A stretch of DNA of 64,000 nucleotides, taken from NCBI RefSeq assembly GCF_014863545.1, contig NZ_CP062260.1, forward strand, positions 806,001-870,000, given 5' to 3'. The stretch comes from Paenibacillus sp. JNUCC32. Lineage in GTDB: Bacteria; Bacillota; Bacilli; Paenibacillales; Paenibacillaceae. The translations under genes and the position numbers were made by a program. Below, one piece after another: positions 8,963 through 17,826 of the stretch. Numbering within the stretch: the stretch's first letter is position 1; each line of letters starts with the position of its first letter. The notes under the pieces were generated by a model. It saw nothing but the letters and a program-made list of their open reading frames with translations, made no database searches and was not told the origin of the DNA.

Positions 8963-9364
8963 ATGGCACAATTACGGGGTCAAGAACAAGTCGAGGAGTA
9001 TCTTCAGCAACTTGAGCATCCCTTGAAAAAAGAAATCGAGGAGGTCCGAAGCTTCATTCTGAGTGTTGATGATCGAATCACGGAGCATATCAAATGGAAT
9101 GCACCCAGCTTTTGCGTTCAGGGCGAAGACCGGATCACCTTGAATTTGCAGGGGAAGGGTTTCATTCGGTTGATTTTTCATTGTGGAGCCAAGGTAAAGG
9201 ACCATGATATAAAGGGAACACTGACTGAGGATGCGGCGGGGTTATTGGAATGGGCGTCGCATGATCGGGCCATCGTGAAAATCGTTGATACAGACGATTT
9301 GGAGCAAAAGAAGGAACAGTTAAAAGCCGTTATTGCTAGATGGATTGAAGTGACGAGTGGATGA
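8963..9364 (+). CDS. DUF1801 family protein
   Basis: AAGGAGGAG lies upstream of the ATG. The 133-residue protein matches the small YdhG-type DUF1801 fold: an N-terminal helix pair with REQVEEYL-like character, ITEHIKWNAPSFCVQGEDRI (the family's KW.AP.F segment) and a C-terminal helix. The fold is seen in iron chaperone frataxin-like proteins, but no catalytic role is established. Its stop codon overlaps the start of a 57-codon reading frame (ATGA). Confidence 0.8.
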   Translation: MAQLRGQEQVEEYLQQLEHPLKKEIEEVRSFILSVDDRITEHIKWNAPSFCVQGEDRITLNLQGKGFIRLIFHCGAKVKDHDIKGTLTEDAAGLLEWASHDRAIVKIVDTDDLEQKKEQLKAVIARWIEVTSG

Positions 9365-9534
9365 CTAGTAGAGTGTCGAAGTTTACTCTGGAAATCGAGT
9401 TCGAATCTAAAGCGAATGAGGCCATTTATAACAGATGGTTGTCAAAGGAACATGGAATTACATGCGTAAATACTGGAATTGAACATACAGTCGAAAGGCT
9501 CAAGAGGGAGATTAAACAACATGATCATTCATGA
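9361..9534 (+). CDS. Small hypothetical protein, 57 aa, overlapping both neighbours
   Basis: The ATG at 9361 overlaps the TGA of the DUF1801 gene (ATGA), a common translation-coupling arrangement, and the stop overlaps the start of the downstream GNAT gene by 14 bases. The product is charged and helical, with no signal or membrane segment, starting MTSRVSKFTLEIEFESK and containing a Trp-Leu core. I recognise no family. The support is positional, not homology, and the ribosome binding site is weak (GAGTGG close to the start), as expected for coupling. Confidence 0.45.
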   Translation: MTSRVSKFTLEIEFESKANEAIYNRWLSKEHGITCVNTGIEHTVERLKREIKQHDHS

Positions 9535-9955
9535 AGTTACCGATCTCGGTGCCGTAGATCTTACCGAACTCTTGACTGAAAGCCAGGAAGAAGGATTCAG
9601 GAATATCCATCGATTAGTGCATGAGTATCATAAGGGTATCAATACCTTTCATCATGAAAATGAAGCCTTGTTTGAATGTCGAGTTGGCCATAGAGTCATC
9701 GGCATCTGCGGGTTAAATCGGGATCCGTATGCGAACGGAAGCATAGGCAGGATCCGCAGATTATATGTACTAAAGGAATTCCGGAGTCAAGGAGTCGGGA
9801 GAAGGCTGGTTGAAGCTGTGATTCGTATGGCGAGCAGCCATTATACGAAACTCGTATTAAAAACAGACAATCCCAAGGCGTCTGCATTTTATAAGAATCT
9901 AGGTTTTCGGGAAATTGCCGACGGTGGATTGGTCACGCATGAACTTGTGCTATGA
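9521..9955 (+). CDS. GNAT family N-acetyltransferase
   Basis: The ATG at 9521 has AAGAGGGAG ten bases upstream; an earlier in-frame ATG at 9479 has no site. The 144-residue product has the GNAT acetyl-CoA-binding motif A, RIRRLYVLKEFRSQGVGRRL (R/QxxGxG/A), and the later NPKASAFYKNLGF motif B. It transfers acetyl groups to an unidentified small molecule or protein amine. Confidence 0.82.
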   Translation: MIIHEVTDLGAVDLTELLTESQEEGFRNIHRLVHEYHKGINTFHHENEALFECRVGHRVIGICGLNRDPYANGSIGRIRRLYVLKEFRSQGVGRRLVEAVIRMASSHYTKLVLKTDNPKASAFYKNLGFREIADGGLVTHELVL

Positions 9956-10001
9956 TGAAATCATGGTTGCCCCGTCTCAAATGGATAGAACATTCAAGCA
10001 T

Positions 10002-10028
10002 AAAAAAGGCTGCCATGAAGGCAGCCTT
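10002..10028 (-). terminator. Rho-independent terminator of the VOC gene
   Basis: A perfect 9-bp stem (10006-10014 with 10020-10028) has an A-run at 10002-10007, which reads as the T-tail on the minus strand, directly after the stop codon of the minus-strand gene. Confidence 0.75.
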
Positions 10029-10030
10029 CC

Positions 10031-10534
10031 CTATCCTTCATAGGCTTGCTGTAGCGTTTGCATATCGATTTTTGATTTCGTCTGGAGTAAGGCCTTCATC
10101 ACGCGTTCCGATTTAGCCGGATCGGGATCGGTTATCATTTCGTTTAAGTTAGCCGGAACGATCTGCCACGATACGCCGAACTTGTCCTTCAGCCAACCGC
10201 ATACTTGCGCTTTTTCGTCACCGCCTTCGGCCAGTTTCTCCCAATAGTAGTCAATTTCTTCTTGCGAATCGCAATGCACAATAAACGAAATAGCTTCGTT
10301 GAATTTGAAATGCGGACCGCCGTTGAGCGCAACAAAATGTTGTCCCTCTAATTGAAATTCCACCGTCATTATAGCTCCTTCGGCGAATGGCGAGTGATCG
10401 TTGCGTTCTGCGCCGTATCGCGTAAATCGTTCGATCCCCGAGTTTTTGAAAATCGAAACGTAATGCTGCGCTGCCTCCTCGGCTTGGTGATCAAACCACA
10501 AGTTAGGGGATATCTTCTGGACTCTATTCTTCAT
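10031..10534 (-). CDS. VOC family protein (PhnB / 3-demethylubiquinone methyltransferase-like domain)
   Basis: The 167-residue product belongs to the glyoxalase/VOC fold: KISPNLWFDHQAEEAAQHY at the N-terminus, an EFQLEGQHFVALNGGPHF central strand and VCGWLKDKFGVSWQIVP near the end are hallmarks of PF06983 proteins. The start is one of two adjacent ATG codons (10537 or 10534); AAGGAG is 8 bases from the second. Members are often annotated as PhnB-like, without a proven reaction. Confidence 0.82.
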   Translation of the reverse strand: MKNRVQKISPNLWFDHQAEEAAQHYVSIFKNSGIERFTRYGAERNDHSPFAEGAIMTVEFQLEGQHFVALNGGPHFKFNEAISFIVHCDSQEEIDYYWEKLAEGGDEKAQVCGWLKDKFGVSWQIVPANLNEMITDPDPAKSERVMKALLQTKSKIDMQTLQQAYEG

Positions 10535-10640
10535 CATCCCAACTCCTTCATCACAGTTACTAGAATGTAATGTCATTGTATCAAATCACTCCGATCATGA
10601 TTTCTTACCGATTGCGATCTATTCCTGCCGATCATGAATA

Positions 10641-10787
10641 TCGGATAACAACGGGCAGATTTGCGTTCAGGGAAAAATAGTCCTTTTCCATTTGGAGGAA
10701 GATAAAGGTAAAGCTCATGCCCGCGGTGAAGAAGTAGCAGTATATATTTATGAAGCTATCTTTCTAGGATACGCTAACGAATACTAA
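10641..10787 (+). other. Intergenic region with a possible gene relic
   Basis: Between 10577 and 10837 there is no convincing gene. A plus-strand frame (10641-10787) reads as protein-like sequence ending VAVYIYEAIFLGYANEY but has no usable start codon, since a TGA lies directly upstream. It may be the C-terminal remnant of a lost gene or chance. Confidence 0.2.
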
Positions 10788-10837
10788 CGGGACTTGTCAT
10801 AGTTTGTGGGATATCTTATCTATCGGAGGCTGTTGTC

Positions 10838-11317
10838 ATGATGATGCCAACGCATATTGTTGCCGTAGGCGGCGTGGTTGAGAATGAACGCGGTGAAATT
10901 CTATTGGTGAAGGATCGTAACGGATGGGTGTTTCCGGGGGGACAGGTGGAGGCCGGAGAGAATCTCATGGATGCGCTGATTAGGGAGATAAAAGAAGAGA
11001 GCGGGATCGAGACCATCGTCTCTCATCTGATCGGCGTCTATTCCAATACATCAACCTATCCGGGACACAGCGGAGTTGCCGTGGTTCCAACGAAAGTGAT
11101 GATGGATTTCGTGTGTAAGCCTACGGGCGGCGAGCTGAGGACTTCGGAAGAAACGACGGACTGTCGTTGGATCCATAAGGATGAAGTGCTTCAATACATT
11201 ACGGCCCCGGCCATTCGTACGCGTTTCCAGGCTTATTTGGATTTTAACCGAGCCCTCGTCTATATGGAATATATCACGAAACCGGAGTTTGAAGTTAAAC
11301 TGAGACGGAATATATAG
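10838..11317 (+). CDS. Nudix hydrolase
   Basis: CGGAGG lies 8 bases upstream of the ATG. The 159-residue product has a complete Nudix box (GGQVEAGE to REIKEESGI) after a VVENERGEILLVKDRNGWVFPGG lead, like MutT-type hydrolases. It is followed 41 bases later by the GrpB gene. Its substrate is unknown. Confidence 0.85.
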   Translation: MMMPTHIVAVGGVVENERGEILLVKDRNGWVFPGGQVEAGENLMDALIREIKEESGIETIVSHLIGVYSNTSTYPGHSGVAVVPTKVMMDFVCKPTGGELRTSEETTDCRWIHKDEVLQYITAPAIRTRFQAYLDFNRALVYMEYITKPEFEVKLRRNI

Positions 11318-11358
11318 GCATTCGAGGTTTACTATCTGCTATCGAAAGGAAACGTCCC

Positions 11359-11874
11359 ATGGAAGAAGTGATTGTCACACCATACAACCCGGACTGGAAG
11401 GATGAGTACAACCGGGAAAAAGCGAAAATTGAGTCGGCACTGAAAGGCCTCGACGTTCACATGGAACATATCGGGAGCACGTCCGTTTCGGGTTTAGGCT
11501 CCAAACCGACCATCGATATGATGGCTGGCGTTCTTAGCCTAGAGGAAGTCGATGAGTATTACATTGAGAATCTGGCTGGGATCGGCTACGAATATGTTGT
11601 TAAACCGGAGTTTCCGGAGCGGCTGTTCTTTCGAAGAGGGCAATGGCGGGCAGGAACGCATCATCTGCATATTTACAAGTACCAGGGCCAACAGTGGATT
11701 GACCAGATTTTATTCAGGGAGTATTTAAAGAAACATCCGGAAATAAAGGATCGATATTATGCTTTGAAAAAAGCACTCGAAAATCAATATAAACACGACC
11801 GCGTAGCCTATACGAACGGCAAGGCTGATTTCATTCGTGAAGTGATCCGTAAGGCAAGGCTGGAACAGAGTTAG
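11359..11874 (+). CDS. GrpB family protein (UPF0157, nucleotidyltransferase-like)
   Basis: The 171-residue product has the UPF0157 pattern: PYNPDWKDEYNREKAKIE at the start, HIGSTSVSGLGSKPTIDMM (the GST-P.ID nucleotidyltransferase-like core near residue 40) and a C-terminal YKHDRVAYTNGKADFI segment. GAAAGGAAA lies before the ATG. Family members are associated with glutamate-rich protein GrpB and with nucleotidyltransferase-fold enzymes; no reaction is known for this one. Confidence 0.87.
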   Translation: MEEVIVTPYNPDWKDEYNREKAKIESALKGLDVHMEHIGSTSVSGLGSKPTIDMMAGVLSLEEVDEYYIENLAGIGYEYVVKPEFPERLFFRRGQWRAGTHHLHIYKYQGQQWIDQILFREYLKKHPEIKDRYYALKKALENQYKHDRVAYTNGKADFIREVIRKARLEQS

Positions 11875-11903
11875 AATCCTGATGCAGAGAGGACGTAAAG
11901 AGG

Positions 11904-12788
11904 ATGTCCGAATATTACTGGGATTCCAAAATCGAATACCTGAGGAATACCAGATGGTTATATTACAATGACGACTACCTGGAGTTTTTGGTTAAGAACG
12001 TCTGGAAAATGAATACGCCCATTAACATGGTGGATTACGGTTGTGGTTATGGGTATCTAGCATTAAAGCTTCTCCCGCTTTTACCCGATGGGTCAACCTA
12101 CACAGGTATAGACAAAGGTGAAGATTTGATCAAGGAAGCAAGGGGAATCTTTGACAAGCTGCCATATTCCGTTGAATTGATTCAAGGGGATATCGAAGAA
12201 ATCCAAGTGCATCGGCAGTACGACATTGCGCTCTGTCACGCGTTTCTATTACATATGAAGAATCCCCGAGATATCCTTCAAAAAATGATCGGCAGTGTGC
12301 GGAACGGCGGCCGGGTCATTTGTTTTGAGCCCCATTGGATTGCCAATGCGGCGAATTTTGGCTTCGATGATGGAATGTTGCATTCCGAAGTGGTCCGTCT
12401 GGGCGTATTACAGAAGCTGTATGAGGTGGACGCCAGCCGCAGCGGCAAAGACGGAAACATCGGCATGAAGCTCCCTATTCTTCTAAGTCAGCTGGGGTTA
12501 CGGAATGTTGAATGTCGAGTAAGCGATAAAGTGAATTTTTTGGATCGGCATATGGACGATGCTAGCAAAGAACGGCTGTATCAATCCCTAAGAGAAGAGG
12601 GGATTGGGCAAGAGCCCGATGAACCTACAATGACAATGGAGCAGCTGGTACGGAGAGGTTTAACAGCGGAGGAAGCACAAGCCCAATATGCCGCTGAACT
12701 CAAGCTATTCCAGAAGTTTGATAGGGATTCGTGGTTGACTTACGCGCCGAATATGAAGATTTCTTTTGGCACGGTTAGCCGAGAATAA
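11904..12788 (+). CDS. Class I SAM-dependent methyltransferase
   Basis: The 294-residue product has motif I MVDYGCGYGYLALKLLP at about residue 45, then YTGIDKGEDLI (motif II) and CHAFLLHMKNPRDIL (motif post-II), a typical UbiE-like arrangement. A C-terminal extension of about 100 residues after the core may bind substrate. The ATG is preceded by GAGGACGTAAAGAGG. It is 29 bases after grpB and in the same direction. Confidence 0.8.
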   Translation: MSEYYWDSKIEYLRNTRWLYYNDDYLEFLVKNVWKMNTPINMVDYGCGYGYLALKLLPLLPDGSTYTGIDKGEDLIKEARGIFDKLPYSVELIQGDIEEIQVHRQYDIALCHAFLLHMKNPRDILQKMIGSVRNGGRVICFEPHWIANAANFGFDDGMLHSEVVRLGVLQKLYEVDASRSGKDGNIGMKLPILLSQLGLRNVECRVSDKVNFLDRHMDDASKERLYQSLREEGIGQEPDEPTMTMEQLVRRGLTAEEAQAQYAAELKLFQKFDRDSWLTYAPNMKISFGTVSRE

Positions 12789-12829
12789 ACGTACGTAAGG
12801 AGCCCTATGAAAAGGGGATGGGTAAGACA

Positions 12830-13438
12830 TCACAACGACTGCCTCCAATAATAGATCGCCAATTGGGTTCTGTCCCGGAGCTCCAGCTTATCAAGAATGA
12901 TCGAGAGGGTATTGCGCACGGTTCCTTCGCTGATGAACAATTGCTCGGCAATTTCCCGATTCGAGCAGCCTAAGGCAACCAGCTCGAGAATATCGTTTTC
13001 CCGCGGGGTAAGGTCGGAACGATTTTCTTTTTCGGGCAGCATCAAGGTCTTCAGCACATTGGCATCCACAACGGAACTGCCGGAGGCCAAAGCACGAAGC
13101 TGTTGTGCCATACTGGAGACCTGCGTCGACTTCAGCATATACCCTTCGGCTCCGGCTAGCAGCGCCAGGCGGATACTATGCTCATCTTGAAACGTGGTCA
13201 GCATCATAATCTGCACTTGGGGCCATTTTTGCTTGATTTGCCTTGCCGCTTGGATTCCGTCCATACCAGGCATCCGAATATCCATGAGGACGATGTCCGG
13301 CAGGACCTCTTCACAGCATCGAATGGCTGCAGCGCCGTCATTCGCAGTGGCCGTTACTTCCATATCCGGTTCTCTGGATAGAAGCAGCCGGAGACTCTGA
13401 CATATCAATGGATCATCATCCACAATGAGAATGTTCAT
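12830..13438 (-). CDS. NarL/LuxR-family response regulator
   Basis: A receiver domain with phospho-acceptor Asp53 (LMDIRMPG), acidic DDD pocket at residues 7-9 and Lys near KS is followed by a LuxR-type helix-turn-helix (LTPRENDILELVALGCSNREIAEQL, about residues 143-168). It is the last gene of a minus-strand operon ATPase-permease-permease-kinase-regulator. Its start overlaps the kinase stop by 4 bases (ATGA), so the two are translationally coupled. It presumably activates the transporter genes. Confidence 0.9.
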   Translation of the reverse strand: MNILIVDDDPLICQSLRLLLSREPDMEVTATANDGAAAIRCCEEVLPDIVLMDIRMPGMDGIQAARQIKQKWPQVQIMMLTTFQDEHSIRLALLAGAEGYMLKSTQVSSMAQQLRALASGSSVVDANVLKTLMLPEKENRSDLTPRENDILELVALGCSNREIAEQLFISEGTVRNTLSIILDKLELRDRTQLAIYYWRQSL

Positions 13439-14541
13439 CGAATGCCCTCCTTTTCCATAGGTAATACGCAGACCAATTGAAAGCCGCTGGATGTATTGGT
13501 GGAGATGCTCCCGCCTGCCGCCTGGGCTCTTTGCCTTAGGTTGCGGAGTCCGGTTCCAGGCAGCGAGGAGGAATCCAAAACGCCGTCATTTTGGACGCTT
13601 AACCGCACGATATGTTCATTGACGTCCAACGATACTTCAACGTGTTTGGCTTTGGAATGACGCACCGCATTGGTCAAGGCTTCCTTGAGGCAAGCATTCA
13701 GGATGACCCACAGATGGGCAGCTATACGGGATGTATCTCCATAAATTTGCAGCTGTACAGGCATCGCTTTGAAATTGCGGCAGATCTCCTCCAGGCTCCG
13801 AATGCCGATCGCTTGGACAGGCTGCATATTATGGACCGTTTCCCGCAGCTCCAGGGCGCTCCTCGACAAACGCATCTGGGCTTGAGCAAACATGTCTTCC
13901 GCTTGCGGGTCATTCTCCCTCCATAATGTTTCAAAAGCTTGAAAGGCTAACAACGCGGCTGTTAATTCATGGCCGACCTCATCGTGCAGCTTCTGGGAGA
14001 TTCGATGACGCTCTCTCAGCTCAGCAAGCTGAGCCGTTTGGACATTGGCCATGAGCAGCTCACCTTTCAATATTTCCAATTCGTAGCGATCGCGACGCTC
14101 CTGATCTGCCTCCAATCGATACTGATGGATTTGCTTGGACCAACAAAAAACGATCCACCCCGCAAATGAAGCTTGAACGAGCATGAGAAGAAGCGGGAGG
14201 TCCGGATCGACATAACCGATGACAAGCGCTGCCAGGATGGGCAGGGAAAACAGCGGTTTACCGGCAAGCATGGTTTCAAATAGCGGCAGAGCCAGTCCGA
14301 AGCCGGCCTCCGGCCAGTATGGAATGATGGACATGCATAGAATCTGGTCGACCAGTGTTGTCCATGAAGGAAGGGAAAACCGCCATCGGGCTATTGCCAG
14401 GATCGCTAAGGCGAAGACCAGGACGAACCCTTCGGTCCCGGCATCTCCCATAAACCACAGAGCGGCCAGAAGCAGCAGGGCAAACATTCTCCAAATCACG
14501 ACCGCTATGCTTGGGGACCACGAATCGGTATAGCTTCTCAT
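13435..14541 (-). CDS. HisKA_3-type sensor histidine kinase
   Basis: The start at 14541 has GGGAGG five bases upstream; an ATG 12 codons earlier has none. The N-terminal part has four to six hydrophobic helices (for example VVIWRMFALLLLAALWF, IPYWPEAGFGLALPLF), then the DHp-like helix RHRISQKLHDEVGHELTAAL with the phosphorylated His in LHDEVGH, and an ATP-binding domain ending with the GTGLRNLRQRAQAAGGSI glycine-rich box. This is a DesK/LiaS-like membrane kinase with little external domain, likely sensing an event in the membrane such as an antibiotic or lipid state. Confidence 0.87.
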   Translation of the reverse strand: MRSYTDSWSPSIAVVIWRMFALLLLAALWFMGDAGTEGFVLVFALAILAIARWRFSLPSWTTLVDQILCMSIIPYWPEAGFGLALPLFETMLAGKPLFSLPILAALVIGYVDPDLPLLLMLVQASFAGWIVFCWSKQIHQYRLEADQERRDRYELEILKGELLMANVQTAQLAELRERHRISQKLHDEVGHELTAALLAFQAFETLWRENDPQAEDMFAQAQMRLSRSALELRETVHNMQPVQAIGIRSLEEICRNFKAMPVQLQIYGDTSRIAAHLWVILNACLKEALTNAVRHSKAKHVEVSLDVNEHIVRLSVQNDGVLDSSSLPGTGLRNLRQRAQAAGGSISTNTSSGFQLVCVLPMEKEGIR

Positions 14542-14592
14542 GAAAACCTCCCATGGCATACGTACTCTTTTCCCCATATCGTAACATATTTT

Positions 14593-15279
14593 TCAAGCCA
14601 GTTTCCTTCGGCTGCCAACCAGCATAAAAGCGATCGCAAACAACAGCAGGATCCCGAGCGGAGTGAGTTGTTCCGCGAACAAGCCTCCGTTCTTAGCAAG
14701 CATGATTCCCTCATGGAACCAATAGGTAGGGGATAACATGGCGATTTTCTGCAGGGATGCAGGCATAGCCTGAATGGGAAAAAAGGTTCCTCCGAGCACT
14801 GCCATGATCAAGATGATTCCCAGCATAACGGCTGTAGAAGATTCAGGCTGGCGGAACATGGAGCACCACGCGAGAGAGAAGCTAATCGCGGTGACCGAGA
14901 ACACGCTGAACATGCAGAAGAGCTGAATCAGACTGCCAAAAACATCGGCATGCAGCAACCAGGCGCTGAATGTGACCACGACGCTTTGTCCTACAAGCAG
15001 CAGAGCGAAAGCAAGCAGATTCTGCGCTAAATACTTGAAGTGGGTCACAGGTGCAACGCCGATCCGGGTCATCATTTTATTCTTTCGATCCTCCATGACC
15101 ATATGAACGAGTTTGGAGGCTGAGAATAACAGCAGGATTTCATAGAAGTGATACCCCAGCGGTAAGCCATGCCAACCGCCCACCGGGAGGACAACGACGG
15201 CTGCAGGAAGGCCTAACAGCAAGATAAGGTTGGGCAAGCTGCGGACGCTCCGGATGAGCGCGAAGTTAAATATCGTCAA
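14593..15279 (-). CDS. ABC-2 type permease
   Basis: The TTG start (15279) overlaps the stop of the upstream permease (TTGA) and has GGGAGGAGG 8 bases before it; more upstream ATG codons in the same frame lie inside the previous gene. Six hydrophobic helices are visible in a 228-residue protein, including LIQLFCMFSVFSVTAISFSL and the C-terminal LGILLLFAIAFMLVG. It is the second of two different permease subunits of one transporter. Confidence 0.82.
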   Translation of the reverse strand: MTIFNFALIRSVRSLPNLILLLGLPAAVVVLPVGGWHGLPLGYHFYEILLLFSASKLVHMVMEDRKNKMMTRIGVAPVTHFKYLAQNLLAFALLLVGQSVVVTFSAWLLHADVFGSLIQLFCMFSVFSVTAISFSLAWCSMFRQPESSTAVMLGIILIMAVLGGTFFPIQAMPASLQKIAMLSPTYWFHEGIMLAKNGGLFAEQLTPLGILLLFAIAFMLVGSRRKLA

Positions 15280-16010
15280 GCGAGCTTCCTCCTCCCAAGC
15301 CATGCGCTGATCATCATGCATATCACGGTTAAGGCTAACAGCAATAGTATGCTTAGGTACGCTTTATCTTGCCCGCCATCGACAAGCATCTCCAGGACGG
15401 CCATCTTTCCGAGGGATACCGGATTCCCATAGGACGACATGAACTCAAAGAAACGATGATCCGGGAGAGGAAACATTAATCCGGTTAAGATGATGAAGCC
15501 GATTCCAAGGACTTCAGATACCCTTTCAGCCAATTTTATGTTATGGATGGATAATGTCAGCAGCAGATGTACGGACTGCGCAAAGAAGGAATAAATAATT
15601 AATACCAGCAAGACCCAGCCGAGCGATCCCCACGTGATCCCGAACACCCAGGTTGTGAAAAGCACCAAGACCAACCCTTGCAAAGTGCTGAAGAGCGTGC
15701 AGGCAAGAATAAGAGAGCTTGAATAAACCGCTACGTTAATAGGGAGCGAATAGATTCTCCATTTCCGGGTTTTAAGTAAATCGATATCCAAATAACTCAT
15801 CAAATACGTGCCGCCAAAAAACTGAACGCCCATAATGGTCGTAACGGCCATCAATTCCAGCGGGGGAACCCCCTTCATGCCTTCATAGGGTCCAATAACG
15901 ACACCCAGCACGGTAATGACGACCAGTGGCAGACCCACCAGAAGCAGCTGCCCGATGGGTTCGCGTATCAGGCGCAGCAAGGAGAAGTACGTCATTCTGA
16001 ATACAAGCAT
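15276..16010 (-). CDS. ABC-2 type permease
   Basis: The start at 16010 is chosen because GGAGGGG lies seven bases upstream, directly after the ATPase stop; the longer open frame runs back into the ATPase gene out of frame. The protein of 244 residues has six predicted helices. It pairs with the other permease and the ATPase to form an exporter. The arrangement ATPase, two permeases, kinase and regulator is like the linearmycin-resistance Lnr system of Bacillus subtilis, so a role in resistance to membrane-active compounds is a reasonable inference. Confidence 0.83.
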   Translation of the reverse strand: MLVFRMTYFSLLRLIREPIGQLLLVGLPLVVITVLGVVIGPYEGMKGVPPLELMAVTTIMGVQFFGGTYLMSYLDIDLLKTRKWRIYSLPINVAVYSSSLILACTLFSTLQGLVLVLFTTWVFGITWGSLGWVLLVLIIYSFFAQSVHLLLTLSIHNIKLAERVSEVLGIGFIILTGLMFPLPDHRFFEFMSSYGNPVSLGKMAVLEMLVDGGQDKAYLSILLLLALTVICMMISAWLGRRKLA

Positions 16011-16011
16011 G

Positions 16012-16956
16012 TTAAGTCCCCTCCGTGTCACGTAGTTGCTTACCGGTAAGCGTAAGGAATACGTCTTCAAGCGTAGGTTTCTCCGCATGGATGGATAAGA
16101 CGCCGCCCGCGCTTTTGGCCAATGACAGGATGCGATCCAGATTTCCTGCACCCGCCCGTGATATGATCTGAATTTGCGCTCCATTCAAAACCACGTGCTT
16201 GACTCCATCCAGCTGTTTGATGTTATCGATCAGATCCTTCGTCAGCTCCACGACTTCCAGCTTGATCTTCTCTTCATGGTGGATGTTCTTTACCAACTCA
16301 TCGATCGTCCCCTGCGCGATGACGTGGCCTTGATCCATAATCACGACGCGGGATGCGAGGGACTGCACTTCTTCCATGTAATGGGTAGTATAGAGAATGG
16401 TCGTCCCCCTTTTTTGCAGCTCGCGGACCGATTCCAGGATGTGATTTCTGGATTGGGGGTCGATTCCAACCGTAGGTTCGTCCATGATCAGGAGCCTGGG
16501 TCTGTGAATGATAGAGCAGGCGATATTCAGTCTCCGCTTCATTCCTCCGGAAAATTTGGAAGGACGTTTATGGGCTTGATCCGTTAGTCCGACGAACTGG
16601 AGCGTTTCCGTGATTTGCCTTCTCAATTCCGTGCCTCTTAACCCATAGATTCCGCCGAAAAAGGCGAGATTCTCGTGAGCGGTTAAATCCTCAAAAACGG
16701 TGATATCCTGCGTAACCAGTCCGATCTTTCGTTTAACCTCCAGCATAGGGCCGCTTGGCCGTTCCCCAAACAGCTCGATGCTTCCGGAATCGATGCCAAT
16801 TAAGCCGGATAACGCATGGATCAATGTGGTTTTACCTGCACCATTCGGCCCAAGAAGGCCGAGTATTTCTCCCTGCCTGATTTCTAGATGGACATGGTCC
16901 AGGACAAGCTGATGCCCATAGCGCTTAATGATATGGTTCATGGTAGCGATTGTCAT
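16012..16956 (-). CDS. ABC transporter ATP-binding protein (DrrA/LnrL-like)
   Basis: The 314-residue protein has Walker A GPNGAGKTT (about residues 37-45), signature FSGGMKRRLN, Walker B LLIMDEPTVGID and the switch His in YTTHYMEE. A C-terminal extension of about 80 residues after the core is like DrrA-type drug-export ATPases. It is the first gene of the minus-strand operon. Confidence 0.92.
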   Translation of the reverse strand: MTIATMNHIIKRYGHQLVLDHVHLEIRQGEILGLLGPNGAGKTTLIHALSGLIGIDSGSIELFGERPSGPMLEVKRKIGLVTQDITVFEDLTAHENLAFFGGIYGLRGTELRRQITETLQFVGLTDQAHKRPSKFSGGMKRRLNIACSIIHRPRLLIMDEPTVGIDPQSRNHILESVRELQKRGTTILYTTHYMEEVQSLASRVVIMDQGHVIAQGTIDELVKNIHHEEKIKLEVVELTKDLIDNIKQLDGVKHVVLNGAQIQIISRAGAGNLDRILSLAKSAGGVLSIHAEKPTLEDVFLTLTGKQLRDTEGT

Positions 16957-17018
16957 CCGAATCCTCCTTTGCTTGAGTGCTTAGCTTTATTATGGCCACC
17001 GGACGAAAGCGTTCATAG

Positions 17019-17030
17019 TTACAATTGTAA
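17019..17030. promoter_or_regulatory. 12-bp palindrome TTACAATTGTAA between divergent operons
   Basis: A perfect palindrome lies in the 174-bp gap between the ABC transporter operon (minus) and the OmpR-type regulator operon (plus). Its TACA-NN-TGTA core is the operator form used by BlaI/CopY-family repressors, and its half-site TTACAA is also repeated upstream of the lipoprotein gene at 19391. It is a likely operator; the regulator is not identified. Confidence 0.4.
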
Positions 17031-17130
17031 TGAAATCGGCAGGGGACCGCTGTTGAAATATGATGCCGGATACGTTACCATCATGGAATTAGCAAATGTG
17101 TAATCGGCCAGTAAAGGAGTCGTATCTGCG

Positions 17131-17826
17131 ATGACGAAGGTACTTGTTGTAGATGATGAGATCAGTATCTCAAGCGCAGTTGCTTATGCGCTGCGAAGGG
17201 AAGGATATACGGTAGAGACCGCAGGGGACGGGCAGGAAGCGCTGGAGCGCGTGGAATCGTTTGATCCTGACGTGATGGTGCTCGATGTCATGATGCCGAA
17301 GCTTAGCGGGTACGATGTTTGTCGCAGGCTCGGGGATCGGCAGCGTCCTGCCATTCTGCTGTTGACGGTGAAGGACGATATTGTGGATAAGGTGCTCGGG
17401 CTGGAGCTTGGTGCCGATGATTATATGACAAAGCCCTTTGACATGCGGGAGATCATCGCCAGGGTAAAGGCATTGTCCCGAAGAAGCCGTACTCCTGAGG
17501 CAGCCGGGAAGCAAGCCCCCGAAACGCATGTGATCCGGATAGCCGGACTTACCATTAACCTGTTAAATCGAACCATTCATGCCGAAGGCAAGCCTCTTGA
17601 ACTGACGCCGAAAGAGTTTGACCTCATGGCTCTCCTGGCCCGGAATCCGGAGCGGGTATATTCGCGAGAAGCCTTGCTTGAACAGGTATGGGACATGGAT
17701 TTTGCCGGCGGCACGCGTACGGTAGATATTCACGTCCAGCGATTGCGCAAAAAGCTGGGAAACCAGCATGAAGTGATCCAGACCGTGTATGGCATCGGGT
17801 ATAAAAGCACGGAGATTCCATCATGA
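17131..17826 (+). CDS. OmpR/PhoB-family response regulator
   Basis: A receiver domain (DDE at 8-10, phospho-acceptor Asp52 in VLDVMMP, conserved Lys in TKPF) is followed by a winged-helix DNA-binding domain (LTPKEFDLMALLARNPERVYSREALL, then RTVDIHVQRLRKKLG). It is 231 residues, the normal family length. GGAGTCG lies before the ATG. Its stop overlaps the start of the kinase gene (ATGA), so the pair is translationally coupled. Confidence 0.92.
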   Translation: MTKVLVVDDEISISSAVAYALRREGYTVETAGDGQEALERVESFDPDVMVLDVMMPKLSGYDVCRRLGDRQRPAILLLTVKDDIVDKVLGLELGADDYMTKPFDMREIIARVKALSRRSRTPEAAGKQAPETHVIRIAGLTINLLNRTIHAEGKPLELTPKEFDLMALLARNPERVYSREALLEQVWDMDFAGGTRTVDIHVQRLRKKLGNQHEVIQTVYGIGYKSTEIPS

